Origin: Branchiostoma floridae
Lineage: Eukaryota; Chordata; Leptocardii; Amphioxiformes; Branchiostomatidae
Direction of reading: 5' to 3'
Length of the DNA stretch: 64,000 bases
Assembly (NCBI RefSeq): GCF_000003815.2
Contig: NC_049982.1
Span: forward strand, 7,476,334-7,540,333
The notes below the pieces were generated by a model that made no database searches, was not told where the DNA came from, and saw nothing but the letters and a program-made list of their open reading frames with translations. Made by a program: the position numbers and the translations under genes. How positions within the stretch are numbered: position 1 is the stretch's first letter; every line of letters begins with the position of its first letter. Shown one piece after another: positions 30,376 through 43,562 of the stretch.

Positions 30376-30567
30376 TCATGGTGACTTTACAGAGTATATG
30401 ACGATGTGTATCTCTTCCGGGACATTCTTGGCGAATACAGTAATCAAAACGTACATGAAGAAGTAAAGGAGACTAGCAATTAGAGAGAGGAGGGCGTTCC
30501 GGTGCAGGGCGGGGCGGACAGCAAGGTAGCCAGGCGAGGAAATCAGTTCACAATCCACTTGGCTTAG
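30376..30567 (-). CDS. Orphan terminal exon encoding a membrane-protein C-terminus
   Basis: A minus-strand exon candidate of 63 codons plus stop, preceded by a good acceptor (TTTTATCTACAG). It reads from Leu-Ser-Gln-Val-Asp-Cys through SSPGYLAVRPALHRNA, a hydrophobic segment of about 20 residues (LLSLIASLLYFFMYVLITVF) and a polar tail ending Val-Lys-Ser-Pro. The layout, a short loop then a final transmembrane helix and short tail, resembles the last exon of gustatory-receptor-like or other multi-pass proteins, but I cannot assign a family. I found no matching upstream exons before the troponin T gene begins at 31782, so it may be a gene remnant, a gene nested in or spanning the troponin T locus, or chance. 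Confidence 0.35.
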   Translation of the reverse strand, partial: LSQVDCELISSPGYLAVRPALHRNALLSLIASLLYFFMYVLITVFAKNVPEEIHIVIYSVKSP

Positions 30568-31781
30568 CTGTAGATAAAAAACAGGGAAATACGACATATC
30601 ATTATACACAATCTTTCACTCACTCAAGTCTTCAATGCCTCCCAAATGATCAGAAAACCTCTCATTGCGAAAAAGGAAGTTTACTTATTAATTTAGAAAG
30701 AAACTACTGTCTCAGTAGACTTCATGATGTCAGTTTTTTTTTGGTTACAAACGATCACCGTGTTAGTCGGAAAACTTACAGAGAGTTTTCTTTTTACAAA
30801 TTGCTATATATAATTAGATACAAACAAGACAAGTTAGTGGTGCAGTGGTTGGTTGTGTTGTAGTATTTTGTTACAACTCGAGAGGTCTTCTATAGGAGGA
30901 GACTTGAGTCGAAAAAGTGCAGACTACAGGTGCAGAGGTGCACAGTTCTACTCTTCGTTACCTTGGGAAGTGTTCCAGGTGGGGATAAAAGTGCTTTTAG
31001 TTGACATTTCTGGGGACTACTTCTACAGAAGAATAGGTTTAAGGACAGGGTCACAAGATGTAGTGCCGCAGCATATGACTCTCTGGTTGGTCATGAGTGA
31101 ACCAACCAGAAACCAATATATGATATGTTTAAAATTCAACCTCCAGCGTCAGTATGTTTTCTTTTTAATTCTTTTTTGACGTTCTGGTTAAAAAAATTGC
31201 GGTGGCACTCCGTCTTTGTTAAAACAGGGCTTGAGAATGAGAGGTGGCAAAAATTCTCGTGGGAGTGATCATCCTGTGTGCAACAGACAATACCATACAT
31301 GCCATACAAAACCTAGTGTTGTACTGGAATCACGAAGCAGCAAAGCGTCAACTGTGAAAATAGAAAAACATTCTTCAATCTATTGTCCCTTCTATTCCGC
31401 TTCTTGAAAAATATCTATTCGACGAAAAAAAATACTAGAAAAAGAACATTTAATGTAAAAAAATACCTTGAAAAACAATATGAATGTATAGTTGTTGTTT
31501 TCTTTTGCTTTCCATGGTCCTGTATACTACAGGTCTTCTTTTTTTTTAAGTTGCGAGATACTGTTATTTTCCGGTGTTGAAATGGTGGGAGGGGAATGTG
31601 CAGAATTTTCTTCCGCAAATAAAATTACTAAAAAAAGCTCATCATTGACCTATCGTATCATTACTGATTTGTAACGAATATTTCGCAGTACTTTACAAAT
31701 ATCTGACCCTTCTTACGACTGAGTATTCTTCCCCAGAATGCACTGCAGGATGACGTGTAGCTTCCGGTTCCGGTACCTACC
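30568..31781. other. Non-coding: 3' flank of the minus-strand troponin T gene
   Basis: It contains unsupported short frames on both strands, including a 108-codon plus-strand frame at 30853-31179 with no recognisable motif. The 3' UTR of the troponin T gene must lie here, but no convincing minus-strand AATAAA was found close to the stop. Confidence 0.45.
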
Positions 31782-34700
31782 TTACTTCTTTCCGCCCCAC
31801 TTGCCGCCGCTGACCTTGCCCCTGGACACGGCTCCGGGCTTGGAGCTGCAGGAGGATGGGAAAAATTGTCAGAAATAGAATATATGATTCTATATTCAAG
31901 AGCTAAAAGGGGAAAAGAGGAAATAAGACTGGATGGACAAAACATTGGAGGTATACTTACAACTTGCCCATGCTCTCGTTGACAGTTGTCCTGAGGCGTT
32001 CAACCTGTAAGAAAGGTGTAATTGTTTTAGAACAACTGCGTTATACGTACACGCACGTAAGCATGCATTGTTATGTATAAGAGGCTGTATCAGAACTATG
32101 ACACATGATACAAAAGTTTGATACCCCTTCCCTCCTAAATGTTACGTTCTCTACAATGTTGGTCAAAATAAAGATTAAATTTCATTAATGCACAGCAAGA
32201 CCAGCTTACGTGGCAGTGGCAGTGCAGATATGAAAAAGGCATGAGTCTCACTGGTGGAAGAGTCAACGAGAACATTTCGCTAGTTCGTACCACGCCTGCG
32301 GTGTAACCAGTCATTCAGCACCAAGGACAGAGATCACCACCATACTACCCATATTTGGAAAATGACGAAAAAGAACGAAAATGTGACTCACGTCTTGGTT
32401 CTGGATCTTGACCTTGTCCTTGATGTCGTAGAGTGCCTCCTCGGAGTGCTGCAGCTTCTCGTGCAGCTCATCGGCGTAGGATTCTGACACGGCGTCGGAG
32501 CTGAACTTGCCGACACGCAGCTCGACGGTCTTGCGCTTCTTCTCGGCAGCCATGTCTCTCTTGCTTGGGCCCTTCTTCTCCAGCTAGAACAGAACAGTAC
32601 AAAACACGAAACGTCAAATCAGATCTGATATTCCGATCAGTTTTTACCAACCGTCATTGGCATGAAGTTGGAAGGAAGGCCACTGTGGCTTTTTAACGTA
32701 GACTGAATTTGTTTCATGGAATCGATTGCATGTGATGTCAGCATCTGGCATTTGAATATTTTTTTGAATTTTTTTTTAAATCTTGCTATTTTATCAAAGA
32801 TTGTTCATTTCGTTCCCCTTGATTGATATTTTATCAATTCAGCTATAGATATAGGAACAGAAGCGATTGTACTGAGACGAAGTTTTGGTGATATAACGCA
32901 TAGAGTTTCAAGTTGAATATAATTTCACATTGTCACACAGCATATACGTTGCGTCCATGTATCTAGAGCCTTAAGGCCTTACGTAACAAAGAAATACAAA
33001 TACTGCATTCAAAACAGGTGAAGCAAACAAGAATGCTAGAACAAGGAGGGAGCAGCGTTGGATTGTTAGTACAGACATAAACAGGTCAAGGAGGAAGACA
33101 GTCATCATTATCAGGTCAAAGCAGCACAGGTAGACAAAGCGCAATGAACAACAATAAAGAGCGCGTTACCACCTACTGCTCAACGGCAGATACGAATTCT
33201 ATCATTCTAAGGTTCAAATCGAGCCAGACAAATGCGCAGTTAGCGATGATATGCAAAGGAAAGTGACGAAATATAGGAAATTCTTACATTTCGGTGCGAA
33301 AACAATGACTGTAACTCTCACATTATTTGCCACACCAGAAACATGTTTTTATGCTTGCTTGTCTATATTTGTCGTACATTTCGACTTAATTCACCAGCTT
33401 TTCGTACGTTACAACCTCATTTTTATCTCGATATGTTTTTTTTTTCAAACTTCACAAGCTTCGCAAAATTAGACTCGTATGTATCAGTATGACAACAGAA
33501 ATCTAGCAAAGCACACGAGATGACGTCACGGAGCCTCGGAATAGGAAAGGAAGTGAGATGGCTGTGATAATGGCGGCACCGTGGAGCGCTTCGTGTGTGG
33601 AAAAAGAAGAAGAAGAAGAAGAAGGCTGTGACGGAAGCCGTGCAGGAAGGGAGAGGGTTGAGGAGCAGCACACACCGCACCACTGGATAGTGAGCACACT
33701 GTGTCTGCCCGGGTCATTTGGCTAACCTGAATACCAAACGTCACCTTTCATGGTCTGAAACCATTACGACACACGCAGTGGTTTCCAGACTTTGAGCTAT
33801 ATCGTTTTTTTCTTAATCAGACTTTAAAAGATATTTTAGAGCACTTTGTCAATCATCATATCATACTTTGTCAATAAGTTCTTATCACGTTATCTCCTAA
33901 AGGTCGAATGGGGAAGGTTTGGTCGTTCTCGTGCACATGCGACGTGACCCGGTCAGACGTGCGTGCGAGGCTATGTTTGCCTACAGTTCTCAGGTAGCCG
34001 CCCATGTGCATGTTGACGTTGCCGAGTCTCTTCTTGCGCTCGTCCAATTCGCGCCTCCTCTTCTCCTCAGCTTCCTTCTGTTCACGCATGCGACGCTATC
34101 GTTGGAAGGGGGCACAGGGAGAGAGGGACAGAAAACATGACATTGGTTATTTCCTGGGAAACATAGACAACGTTAGCCCGAGCTTACAGTTCTGAGATAG
34201 CCACCGAGTTGCTGGTTGGCGTTGCCGAGCCTTCTCTTGCGCTGTTCTATCTGCTTCCTTCTCTCCTCCTCCTGTTCTCGCTGCTGTTTCAGCTTTTGCT
34301 AAAATATGACACAACAAAGGGATTTGACGAGAGGTCCCTGCCATAGTGTCCCCTCTGTCTGGAAAAGTCTTGTTTCCACTTACTGTTGGATCGAGTTTCA
34401 GAGTAAGTAGGAAGGCCTTGATCGCTTGCAAGACACTGGTTTCCGACATGCGGGAAAATCGCACTTTGACTATTGACGACACGCGAAGCAACACATACGT
34501 GCATCTTTAATTTATCCAACAAATGTACTGACAGAGGCTTTGTCAGCTGACAAAATCAACCATATGAACAACACACTGAATACCGTTTATACAGCATGCA
34601 CATATGATACAATGAACGTTGCATTGTTTGTAAGTCGACGCAACTTTTTTTTCCTTTCTTGGAAGCTGAAGATTTCATTCAACTCAAAAGTTTAGTAATA

Positions 34701-37069
34701 TTACAAATTACAAATTTCAAACGGCTTTGAGTCAGGCAATATACGTACCAGATTTAAAGGAATATTTCAAGCCAGCGACGTCTACAGGAACTGTGAAATA
34801 CGTCTTGGATTCACTAAGGAGCGTGCACAACCTTACCTTCTCAGCCTCGATACGCTCCTTCTCCTGTTGTTTCCTCAGTTCCTCCTTCTCTGCCATCTCC
34901 GCCTTGCGCTGTTCCTGTGAGGAAACAAGATGCAAACGGAAGTGTTAAATCTATCTCTCATGATTTTGCTATAGATGCGACACGTTATCCAGACGGGTGT
35001 TCTTGCATCCAGCATCCACCCTACACAACTACACAAGAACACATTCGTCACCCCTCAACCTTTGCTCAGACTTTCTTCCTTCCGTTTCCATCATAATCTC
35101 AAAAGTCCCTAACTTTATCTCTATTGACCGATGGCTGGCTGTATGTATGTCAAATTGCTGGCAATCAGGCAGAATCGCCGATTCCATTGAAATACAGTAA
35201 GATCTTCTGGACTTCGGTTGCATCCGAACACATGCCTATCATCCTGATCGCGGAGTCTCCAGGTACAGAGACTTTTGTACGGTCCTCTACATCTGTACAC
35301 ATATAAAACATGACTTTAACGTATCGTTTACGTATGTATATATATACCAAGTAAGATCTCACATCTCATCCGGCCCTTCACATCCACACCTCCTACTCAC
35401 CCTCATCTGGCGCATCTCCTCCAGCTCAGCATCTTCCTTCGTCCTCTTCTCGAACCACTTCTCGATGAGGGACTCCAGCTCCAGCTGGTCTTTGTCTTTG
35501 CGCTTGGCGGCGATGGCACCAAGGTCGACCTTCTCTCCCGTGGGGATCTTGGGCGCTGCCACGGGCGGTGGCTTGGGCTTGGGGGCCTCGGGCTCGGGAG
35601 CGACCTCGGCGACTTCCTCCTCGTAGGCCTCCTCTTCGTAGGTTTCCTCGTCCGCCATGGCTTCTTCTTCAGCAGGTGCTTCTTCTTCAGCAGGTGCTTC
35701 TGTAAGGCCAGCGATTACACAGGTGAGTTGTTAGCATTACGGATGGAAATATAGAAAAAAAGGCGTCATTTTCCTCAGGTGAACTGAAGAGAGCGGGATC
35801 AAAACTGAAAAGCAGTAAAGGTTTTTATTGAATATTTGATTAAAACATGTTCACGTAAGGAATCCTGGGTCTTTATGTTCTTAAGCCTGGTACAGGGTGT
35901 CCGGTATCAAGGGGCTGGGGAGGGTCTGGTTGAGGGAGCTTGTATCTAATGTAAAGGGAAAGTGAAGATGTCGGGCATTTACATGATCGTGTAAAGGGGA
36001 AATGAACGTAGCATGTACGGAGCGGATGATAACTGATGAATAGGCAAATTGGAGAGGAAGTGGGCGATGAAGAGCTTTAATTGCCCTCTACCCTTTAACA
36101 GGCTCTTCTTAATGGTAAAACGTAATCAATCAAGTGTTGGGTTGGATTGGATTGGCAAGAGGTTTTTGTGGAGACAACCAAAATTGTGGTCCTCTGGCAC
36201 TCGGAGGGTCTTGTCCTTTTGAAGGAGTGAACAAAAGATGAAAAGATCGGGTGCAGAAAAGAGGAAGTCCCGCAGTGAAGAAGACGAAAAAACGTGACAG
36301 TGGATCACCCAAGAAAGAGGAGTGAACAGTGAAACAGGGCACAGCAAGCACTACAGCCAGGCATTACCGCAGGCAAGTACAACACTACCAACAATGTCAT
36401 CAAATATCAAGAAGCAAATTTGAAAAACGGGCATTGTGTGGGCAGAAATATTTGCAGCCTCCTTTTTTACCGTATGACATCGTTAGCAGTGCGGTATGTA
36501 CGAAGTTGTGTAGGTGTCATGTGAGGTAAGCGGTCTCCTTGGAGAGGCATGCACATCCTAAAATTTGAATCTCGCTGGCGAGCACGCACACCGCTCCAAG
36601 GAGAATCGCTAACCCCAATATGACACAACACACCTCCTAGCTTCTCTACGTCAATCGTCATGCGCTTCTAAACCGTCTAGTCAACAGCCACTGGTCCTGC
36701 TCTGATTTTCTCACTCACTATGGTTACGCCTCGTATCTGCTCGGAAGTTTAGTGTGAATCTGTGTACTTCGCAAAAATCTAGTAACTTTCTCAATTTTAT
36801 TTCTGTGTGGTCGAATCTATTTTTCACGAAAGCCGTTAGAAACATATTCTAATCGATTTTTATATCGGAATAGCTTAATGCAAAATGAACGTATCAAAAT
36901 CAGCATTGTATCATCATTCAAAATTATTCAAATCTGTATTGTGAGCCAATCAGAAGAGAGAAGAGTGGCTGTTGACGACGCTACGTCACTAGCACGCGAT
37001 TGGATCCACTGTACCCTCCTCCTCCTCTGGCGCGGCGTCCTCTACCACCTCTTCTTCAACGTCCGACAT
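31782..37069 (-). CDS. TNNT: Troponin T, minus-strand paralogue (about 280 aa)
   Basis: Troponin T anchors the troponin complex to tropomyosin on striated-muscle thin filaments. Coding exons, 5' to 3': 37015-37069, 35401-35699, 34837-34914, then 34188-34298 and/or 33985-34095, then 32392-32583, 31961-32004, 31782-31845. Phases join exactly. With one of the two 111-base exons the product is 280 aa. It begins MSDVEEEVVEDAAPEEEE, has an acidic and Pro-rich N-terminus, then the conserved LIEKWFEKRTKEDAELEEM helix and the GNVNMHMGGYLRT tropomyosin-binding motif (vertebrate MMHFGGY). The I/C-interacting coiled coil follows (YADELHEKLQHSEEALYDIKD), then a basic tail ending GGKWGGKK, as in vertebrate TnT (RWK). 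An acceptor (CCTATAG) 11 bases before the ATG shows a non-coding 5' exon, which I did not place. It lies head to head with a second troponin T gene at 43563. Confidence 0.93.
33985..34298 (-). other. Tandem pair of 111-bp alternative troponin T exons
   Basis: Exon A (34188-34298) encodes QKLKQQREQ...LGNANQQLGGYLRT and exon B (33985-34095) encodes RRMREQKEA...LGNVNMHMGGYLRT. Both are exactly 37 codons, phase 0 at both ends, with good acceptors and the same AACT|GTA donor, and 92 bases apart. Each equals the single 111-base exon of the plus-strand paralogue, which encodes LANVNLHIGGYLSR. They therefore look like duplicated, alternatively used versions of the tropomyosin-binding segment. Including both would keep the frame, so exclusivity would have to come from splicing control or from the short intron between them. 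Confidence 0.85.
36502..36646. repeat. Imperfect inverted repeat, possible MITE relic
   Basis: Arms at about 36502-36551 and 36590-36646 pair imperfectly. The left arm reads GTTGTGTAGGTGTCATGTG and later GGTCTCCTTGGAG; the right arm complements it as GGTGTGTTGTGTCATATTG and later ATTCTCCTTGGAG. No convincing target duplication was found. It lies in the first coding intron of the minus-strand troponin T gene. Confidence 0.4.
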
Positions 37070-40000
37070 ATCTGCTGCTCCTATAGGGAAACGGACAACA
37101 CAGATGGGCTGGTGAAAAGCTGGACACACAAACAGCGCACATGGACATGATAATGAAGTGGTGAATCTGGCGTTTATCAGTCAGTGGAAATGGTATAAAT
37201 GCATCTCTAGGGGAGTAGTCTTCTTACTTGCATTTGATCAAATGAGATGTTATTGTTTGCTGCAGTTTTCACGAATGAAAACGCCGGTAGGAGACGTCCA
37301 TGTTGGTCAATATCATGAAAAACTAGAACCACACAGGCATGTAATTTTTTTGTTGGTTATCTCCTCCTCGTTCAAGTTCATTTCGACAGAAGAACGGTTC
37401 CTGTTGCAGCAAAAGTCCATCATCGTTTCCAGAAGAAATCCTTCTCAAAGGGATCAGGATGCAACGGTGTAGAACACAGTATAAAACCCCGAATGAGCGA
37501 CGGTAACATGGGTTACATTTCGCTTCGTTTGGAGAGGATGATTTTCATGGCGGTTCATCATTGATTGATGCGAGCGTTCCTAAACCAGTCAAAGTCCGGA
37601 CTGTAAACGACAGATCGCAGTTTGTAGTGAAACCGCAAGGTGGCCTCTGTGAGCAAGACTTTAAAGGACATTCACTCCGTGTGGATCAGTGACACAAAAT
37701 ATGGGTAGGATTAGCATCTGCAAGCAATTGGTTACGACAGTCGACAAATAAAGACACCCGTCGCACGACGTTTAGCGGCCCGCTGGTTACTCCGTGTTTG
37801 TAGTCCTCTATTTGCCGCTAACATCTCTCACCTCCATGTTAAGTTTGCCGTGGTGCGGATGGTCGCTTGTTGGGGACACACACGGGTTCTGTCCGTTAGA
37901 TACATGCTATATATCCATGCACAAAATCCTCGGTGTGATAAAATTGCCCAAATCATCGGGCCGTTTTGGATACCCTGGAAATTCCAATGTACGCGAGTCA
38001 CAGCTAGATAGTATCAGTGTCCGACAATATCTATGGTCCTTCTGGACTAACAGATGCCAAGTTGTGTACATACACAGCAATAGTGACAAAAGATACTGCT
38101 GTATTTGGAATAGTCAACGTTCAAAAAGACGTTTTCCAGAAAAAATGACATGACTACATAATTCTGTAATTCTACGTGAAGCTGTAAGGCATAGAGTACT
38201 TTGTGAAGAAGCATAACGGTTATCATAATATTCCAGAAACGTAATGGCAAGGTGCCTATTGAAACAAAAAGGGACAGCCAGTCATCTATTTGGAGATACA
38301 TTTTACATTGTTGTGTCCGAGTCTATGGTACATGGGGAGGTTTAGTACATGCAACAGTCTCTATAGCTAATAGAAATATAGCATTCCGTATTTGTTTATA
38401 ACACATTGTTGCAGTTTACTAGTCTGAGGCAGTTGGCCTGTGCTGTTGCAATCCTAAAGATAACTTCCAGCATCGACAAAAATGAGGGGGGGGGGTGACA
38501 GGATAACACTGAGGTTTGAACAGGTGCTGCACTCACTCAGGCCAGGACAGAAAGTGATATCGTCGGAGACAGAAATTTCTGTATTGCCCAACCACCCTCC
38601 TCTCTTTACTAGTAACCCCGATCTTGTTATGTTACTTTTCCTAACCCATTGCAAACACCGCAGGGATTAGACAGTAAACCCTCTCACATCTTCTACAAGT
38701 AAATACCGACATGCGAAACACACACCCGTATATGGCCCCGCGCCAACTAAAGAGTAACTGTCAAGAATTAGTGCCCTTCAGCCGTCTATCGTCAAGGCTT
38801 AAGACTTAATAAGAACCTCGTACTGACAATCATTTTGTCGTGGGGGATTTTGTAGCAAAAATAAAGTACCTTATCAAGCAAAACAGTCGGGGTAAGATAG
38901 GGATCCAAGGTAAGCAATCTCAAATATTTGTTTTGGCTGAAGACCTGATATCGTGATGTAATGTGACAGTGAATGATTTCAAAATATTTATTTATGTGTT
39001 ATTCAAACTAATACAAAACTACTAAATTTGAAGGCGTTAATCGTTACGAAAATGCAGCATAAAACTGTGCACAATTTGTGTAATAGAATTTCAATTAGGA
39101 AAAAGACGTTTTGACTGAATGATGACGTTCTGAAACGTTCCGTCGCTATCTGCTGTCCTCTGGACATTTTGTGGGACGCTGAAACCCGAACCCCTGTGCC
39201 CGAGAGGCAATACGCCCGGACCCTCGGCTATTTTAGTCGCAGGCAACCCGAAATTGCCGGGATCGCCTTTTTTGGTCAACAGAAACCGGCGTTTCGGATG
39301 TACACTAAACTGGAATAAACATTTCACAGACACCGTACAAACCGTCATGACTATACAAACTCTGCCTCGCGAGCTCACAAATAGCGATTTTGTTAAAAGA
39401 AAATCGTGGGTAATCGAAGTGAAGGTCGAGTTTTCTTTTTCGGGCGGGAGATATAAAGTTTCAACCTTCGTCCTGCCGTCATCGCATTTCGCACATACTG
39501 CAGATGTCGCGGATCGCTCCACAGACCTTCTATTTTTGAGATGGACCACTGTAGATTACGGGAATGACTTTTGGCTACAGGAACACTGACATTTTGCCAA
39601 GAAATTCCCCCACACTGTCTCTGCACAGCCGTATTTTGTGTGAACGAAGGGGCTTCCCGCAAATGTGACACATTCTTACAGAAATGGGGCAAGAGAACAC
39701 GGGAGCAACAGAGGAGAGAAGAGAACAACCTGGACACATTTTAAACCACACAGCGACATTTCACAGTAAATAACATTGCAGCGATAGTTTAAAACCTGTC
39801 TCAATATGAGTAACAGATTAGGAACACAGCAAGGGAAGATATTCCCATCAATATGACGACATCAAAAAATGTGTAATTCAAACCGAAGGCTACATCGGGT
39901 CATTCGTTTTTAGTACCAAAGCTCGGAGTCTATTGTTGAGTGTACTTAAAATGCATTCCTTTGTAAACGAAAGTTGGTTTCAAGATATTAATCTATTGTG

Positions 40001-43000
40001 TCCTAGACCTGACCGTGTCTCTTTACCTTGGGCGTTGAATTTGGTGATATCGTATCTACAACACAATAGTTATCATCGGAAACAATGGCAAGTATGCGCA
40101 TCTCTTTGCTTTGTATACATCTTTCTAGCAATTACATGGTAGTCGTTCGAATTTTCTCTAAAGTCTTCAAAATTTTAAAGCGTTATATGCTTGCTCAGAT
40201 GGTGTAACAGATTTTCACTTTCGTTCAAGTACAAACGAACATGTTCGCCATTAAAACTTCATCGGACAATTTTTGCCTGCTATCCTCCCGCCGTATACAC
40301 TCTTATACACCACAAACCTAACCATATCTGTAATCAAAAAGAAACCCTTTAACAGAAAAAGAACCACATCACCTTAAACAGCGCACACGAAAAAGGAGGG
40401 TCCGTCTGAACAAGGGGAGGCAGTTGTTGAGCGGCTTACCTTAACGGCCGGTCGGTCGGGAAAGTGCCACACTGTAAGAGAGAGAGAGGGAGTGAGACCG
40501 GTGACGTTTTTGGTCACCCTGTTCCAAGCTTGGTCTGACTGCAAGGCGCAGGACCGTGCGGAATGTACCCCATTTACATAATGCCAGCGCTGACATTAGC
40601 ATACTATAATCGTATACGAGGCGAATAGCACACATAGCTGGGCCTGCCCGGGGGACAGGCGGCCGGGTCGTGTTACCCCCTGCCCGGGCCAGGATTGGTG
40701 CGCGCCCGGCCCCGCGGATCGGAATAGCACATACCCGGACTGTGGGATGATGGGATATATATGGGTCAGCTCAGCGATCGCTAGCAGAGATTAGATTACC
40801 CAGGGGTCCTTGTTCACGCCCAGGAAATAGCATAGCCACAACTTCGATATCATCAAAAGCATTAGACTTGAAGTTTAGGGCCAAACAAGGGTGTTGCGAG
40901 CAGGGATGCGTTTGGAGGTTCTTTGGTGACTCACTGCGTTATAGTAGTATCACCATAACGTTTCACAGGTGCATGTGGTATATTGGTATATATCAGAGGG
41001 TTGCCCGAAAGACTCGATTAGAGGCAAACCATCGATACCGTATGTCTATACTGGCGTCCTGATTTTTCAGTGCCATATTTACGTTGTGCTGTGTTCGCTC
41101 CTGATTTATACGATATGCCGATCCTCTTAGCTTTCGTTTTGCATTTGCAAGATCTCCAACTTACGGTCGTACCAAGCTCCGTATTTCCCGCTGTATGTCA
41201 GGACAGGTGCAGGGAGCGTGTGATCCGTTATACGTTAGTTCTGTCAGGGTGCGGACAATGGCCTGGAAGATGCCCAACTTCCGATTAGATCCATTACTGC
41301 AGTACGGAATACAAGGAGACTCTTCATTGGGATGAGAGCTCCCATATTGTACTATTAAAGGCCTCTAGTAAATCTAAAGCTCGGCTGTTACGATCCGATA
41401 CAACACGTATTTGTTAAATCATGACCAAAAGCTATTGCATTTACAAGTACAGTATCGAAGTAAAATTCAAGTTATAGAGTACATTAAGAAAATAAACTAT
41501 AAAGTAATCCGTTTGCTATTGTGGGGTTTGACTTCTCTTAACGTAGTGGACTATGAACTGCCCCATGTTCTAAACAATGCCTTGTTAGTTTTGTGATTTA
41601 GCAGAGGTGTAGTCTTTTGGTGATATATTTCATAAATCTGCGATCTCCAGTAACATTTGCAGCACCATGTGGGATGTGGGAAGTACTATATTGTAACTCG
41701 GCTTGGAAACATGTAGTCAGCCTCAAGGCAAGACTTTGAAATGTTCCATTCACGCTGTGTCGTGACGCCCGTCTGGCACAACAGCTGACGTCATGACGTC
41801 ATCTGGTTATAGCTCACGTCAGGGCGTTTGGCACGGATAGAGCACTCTAAAAACAGGGTCATGCCGAAATGTTGACCCTGAGGGACACTGCATTGTAAAC
41901 ATAGATAGAGTTAGATGCTAAATATTATGGCAGGCATGTCATATTAATTAACTCGTTTTTTCTGCTAATTTCTGTTGGATCTAAATTCATAATTTGATAC
42001 ATTTTTAAACATTTGTGTTTTTAAGCCCAATAATCGTGAACGCATTTTTTTACATTTCCACTTGTTGTCTTTATGGATTTTCTTTTCAAATGAAGTTTGG
42101 AAAGAATGTTTTAGAAGTGAAACCTTATTCTTTAAAAGTAGCTAATGTCGCAGCTTAACTTCTTCTTCATCAACGAGCAACACTTAGTGATACACCACCA
42201 CGTGATACCTCACCACACCAACGAGACACACGGGCTTCACTGGAGCACAAGGCCGTGGCTCCTTTCCACACAGTCACACCTGCGTAAGACAGACACATCA
42301 ACTGGTTCTTCTCTATTTTCATAGCAGGTATAAGTAACAGATGATCGGTGCAAGTGTTTTGAACCCTAAGACCAGCCCTTCATAGCTCTGTACCAACATC
42401 ATTAAAGTTTAAAATCCTACAGTGGAATACTTTGTGCACGTGTGATACTTTATTGTCAGCAGAAACATGTTGGGGGAAATCGATGAGTTACAGAGTAAAG
42501 CGGCAGTGTCATTAGCAAGTTAAGAATTTAAGATGAAAAGAGAAGTCAATTAAAAGGCTGGGTGTGCAAAATGAATTTTCCGAAATTTTAGCCAGTCGAA
42601 ACATGATAACCATTCATACCAGCTACTTCTGTACAGCAATACAATCATGTCAATTCTAAGCCAACGCGTGCTCCTATATTCTATGTGGCCAACGCGGTTC
42701 TTGTCCTTAGTCAACTTAAGTTCACCCACAGGAACATGCAGTCTGCTTAAAGTAATCCGTTTTCACTTTTCTCCCTCAAATACACTGTGCCATCTCTCTT
42801 AGTTATTACCCGTTTCCCACGTTAAATATATCCCGGTGACAGCTAATAAGACCCAAGCTTTCCGGACTATATGGCAGCGAACCACCATAACAGGGCCAGC
42901 TCCCACCGTGTACCCGAAAGGAAACGTCGCATTTTTCTGCAACGCTCTTCCGAACAGTTCCGAGTGCTGGTCCGGACAGGCGAGTTCCGCTCCCAGTTCG

Positions 43001-43546
43001 CTCTCCGTAAAACAGAGTCTGCATCTGGGGATTACACTTTCTCCGACACGGAAGTTGTATTGCTGCCTTAATCAGAAAGGTAAGCCTGTTTTCATTATGT
43101 AGGGAACTGCTTTTGCTTGAAAAAGTAGGGAGAAAAAAATTGTTCGCTACCACGGGTGACCCAACAAGGTCATTCCCCTCCCCCGTCTAGTTTTTTTTCT
43201 GCAACGTAAATCGTAAATTCTAACTTTTACAGATCTAAATAGACGTATTGTTGTCAAGCTATGAAGTTGTTTTTTCTGCCTTACTGAAAAGCAACAGAAA
43301 TGAAATGCAACATACTAATATTACCAAACCAATATCTAGCCTGTAACCTAGATATTGACGGAATAGGTCATAATCGGACACCGTACCTATAGCTAGGGAC
43401 GAGACCGAAAAGAACCGTACGTAAATTTTAATTGACTTTTGTACAAATTGAAGGCAGGTTGTGTTTTATTTTATGAATGGTTAGAGACTAGAACATGCTT
43501 GGCATTGATTTTCTTCTTAGTTGACATCATTGTTTTCTTCTTTCAG
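37070..43546. other. Shared upstream region of two divergent troponin T genes
   Basis: About 6.5 kb with no supported coding exon. Both genes have acceptors just before their start codons, so each must have a non-coding first exon, and probably its muscle promoter, in this interval. A GC-rich patch lies at about 40640-40740. No tRNA, tandem array or transposon terminus was recognised, and the longest frame (152 codons, 39091-39549 minus) has no family resemblance. Confidence 0.6.
40756..40762 (+). promoter_or_regulatory. Candidate TATA element of a troponin T promoter
   Basis: TATATAT just downstream of a GC-rich patch, roughly mid-way between the divergent troponin T start codons. Because the motif is near-palindromic the direction is unclear. 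There is no transcript support, so it is only a place to look. Confidence 0.25.
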
Positions 43547-43562
43547 TCAACTTCTATCAGCC

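Noticed and set aside
39091-39549. 152-codon minus-strand frame between the troponin T genes
   Set aside because: No recognisable domain, weak composition and no splice context; likely chance.
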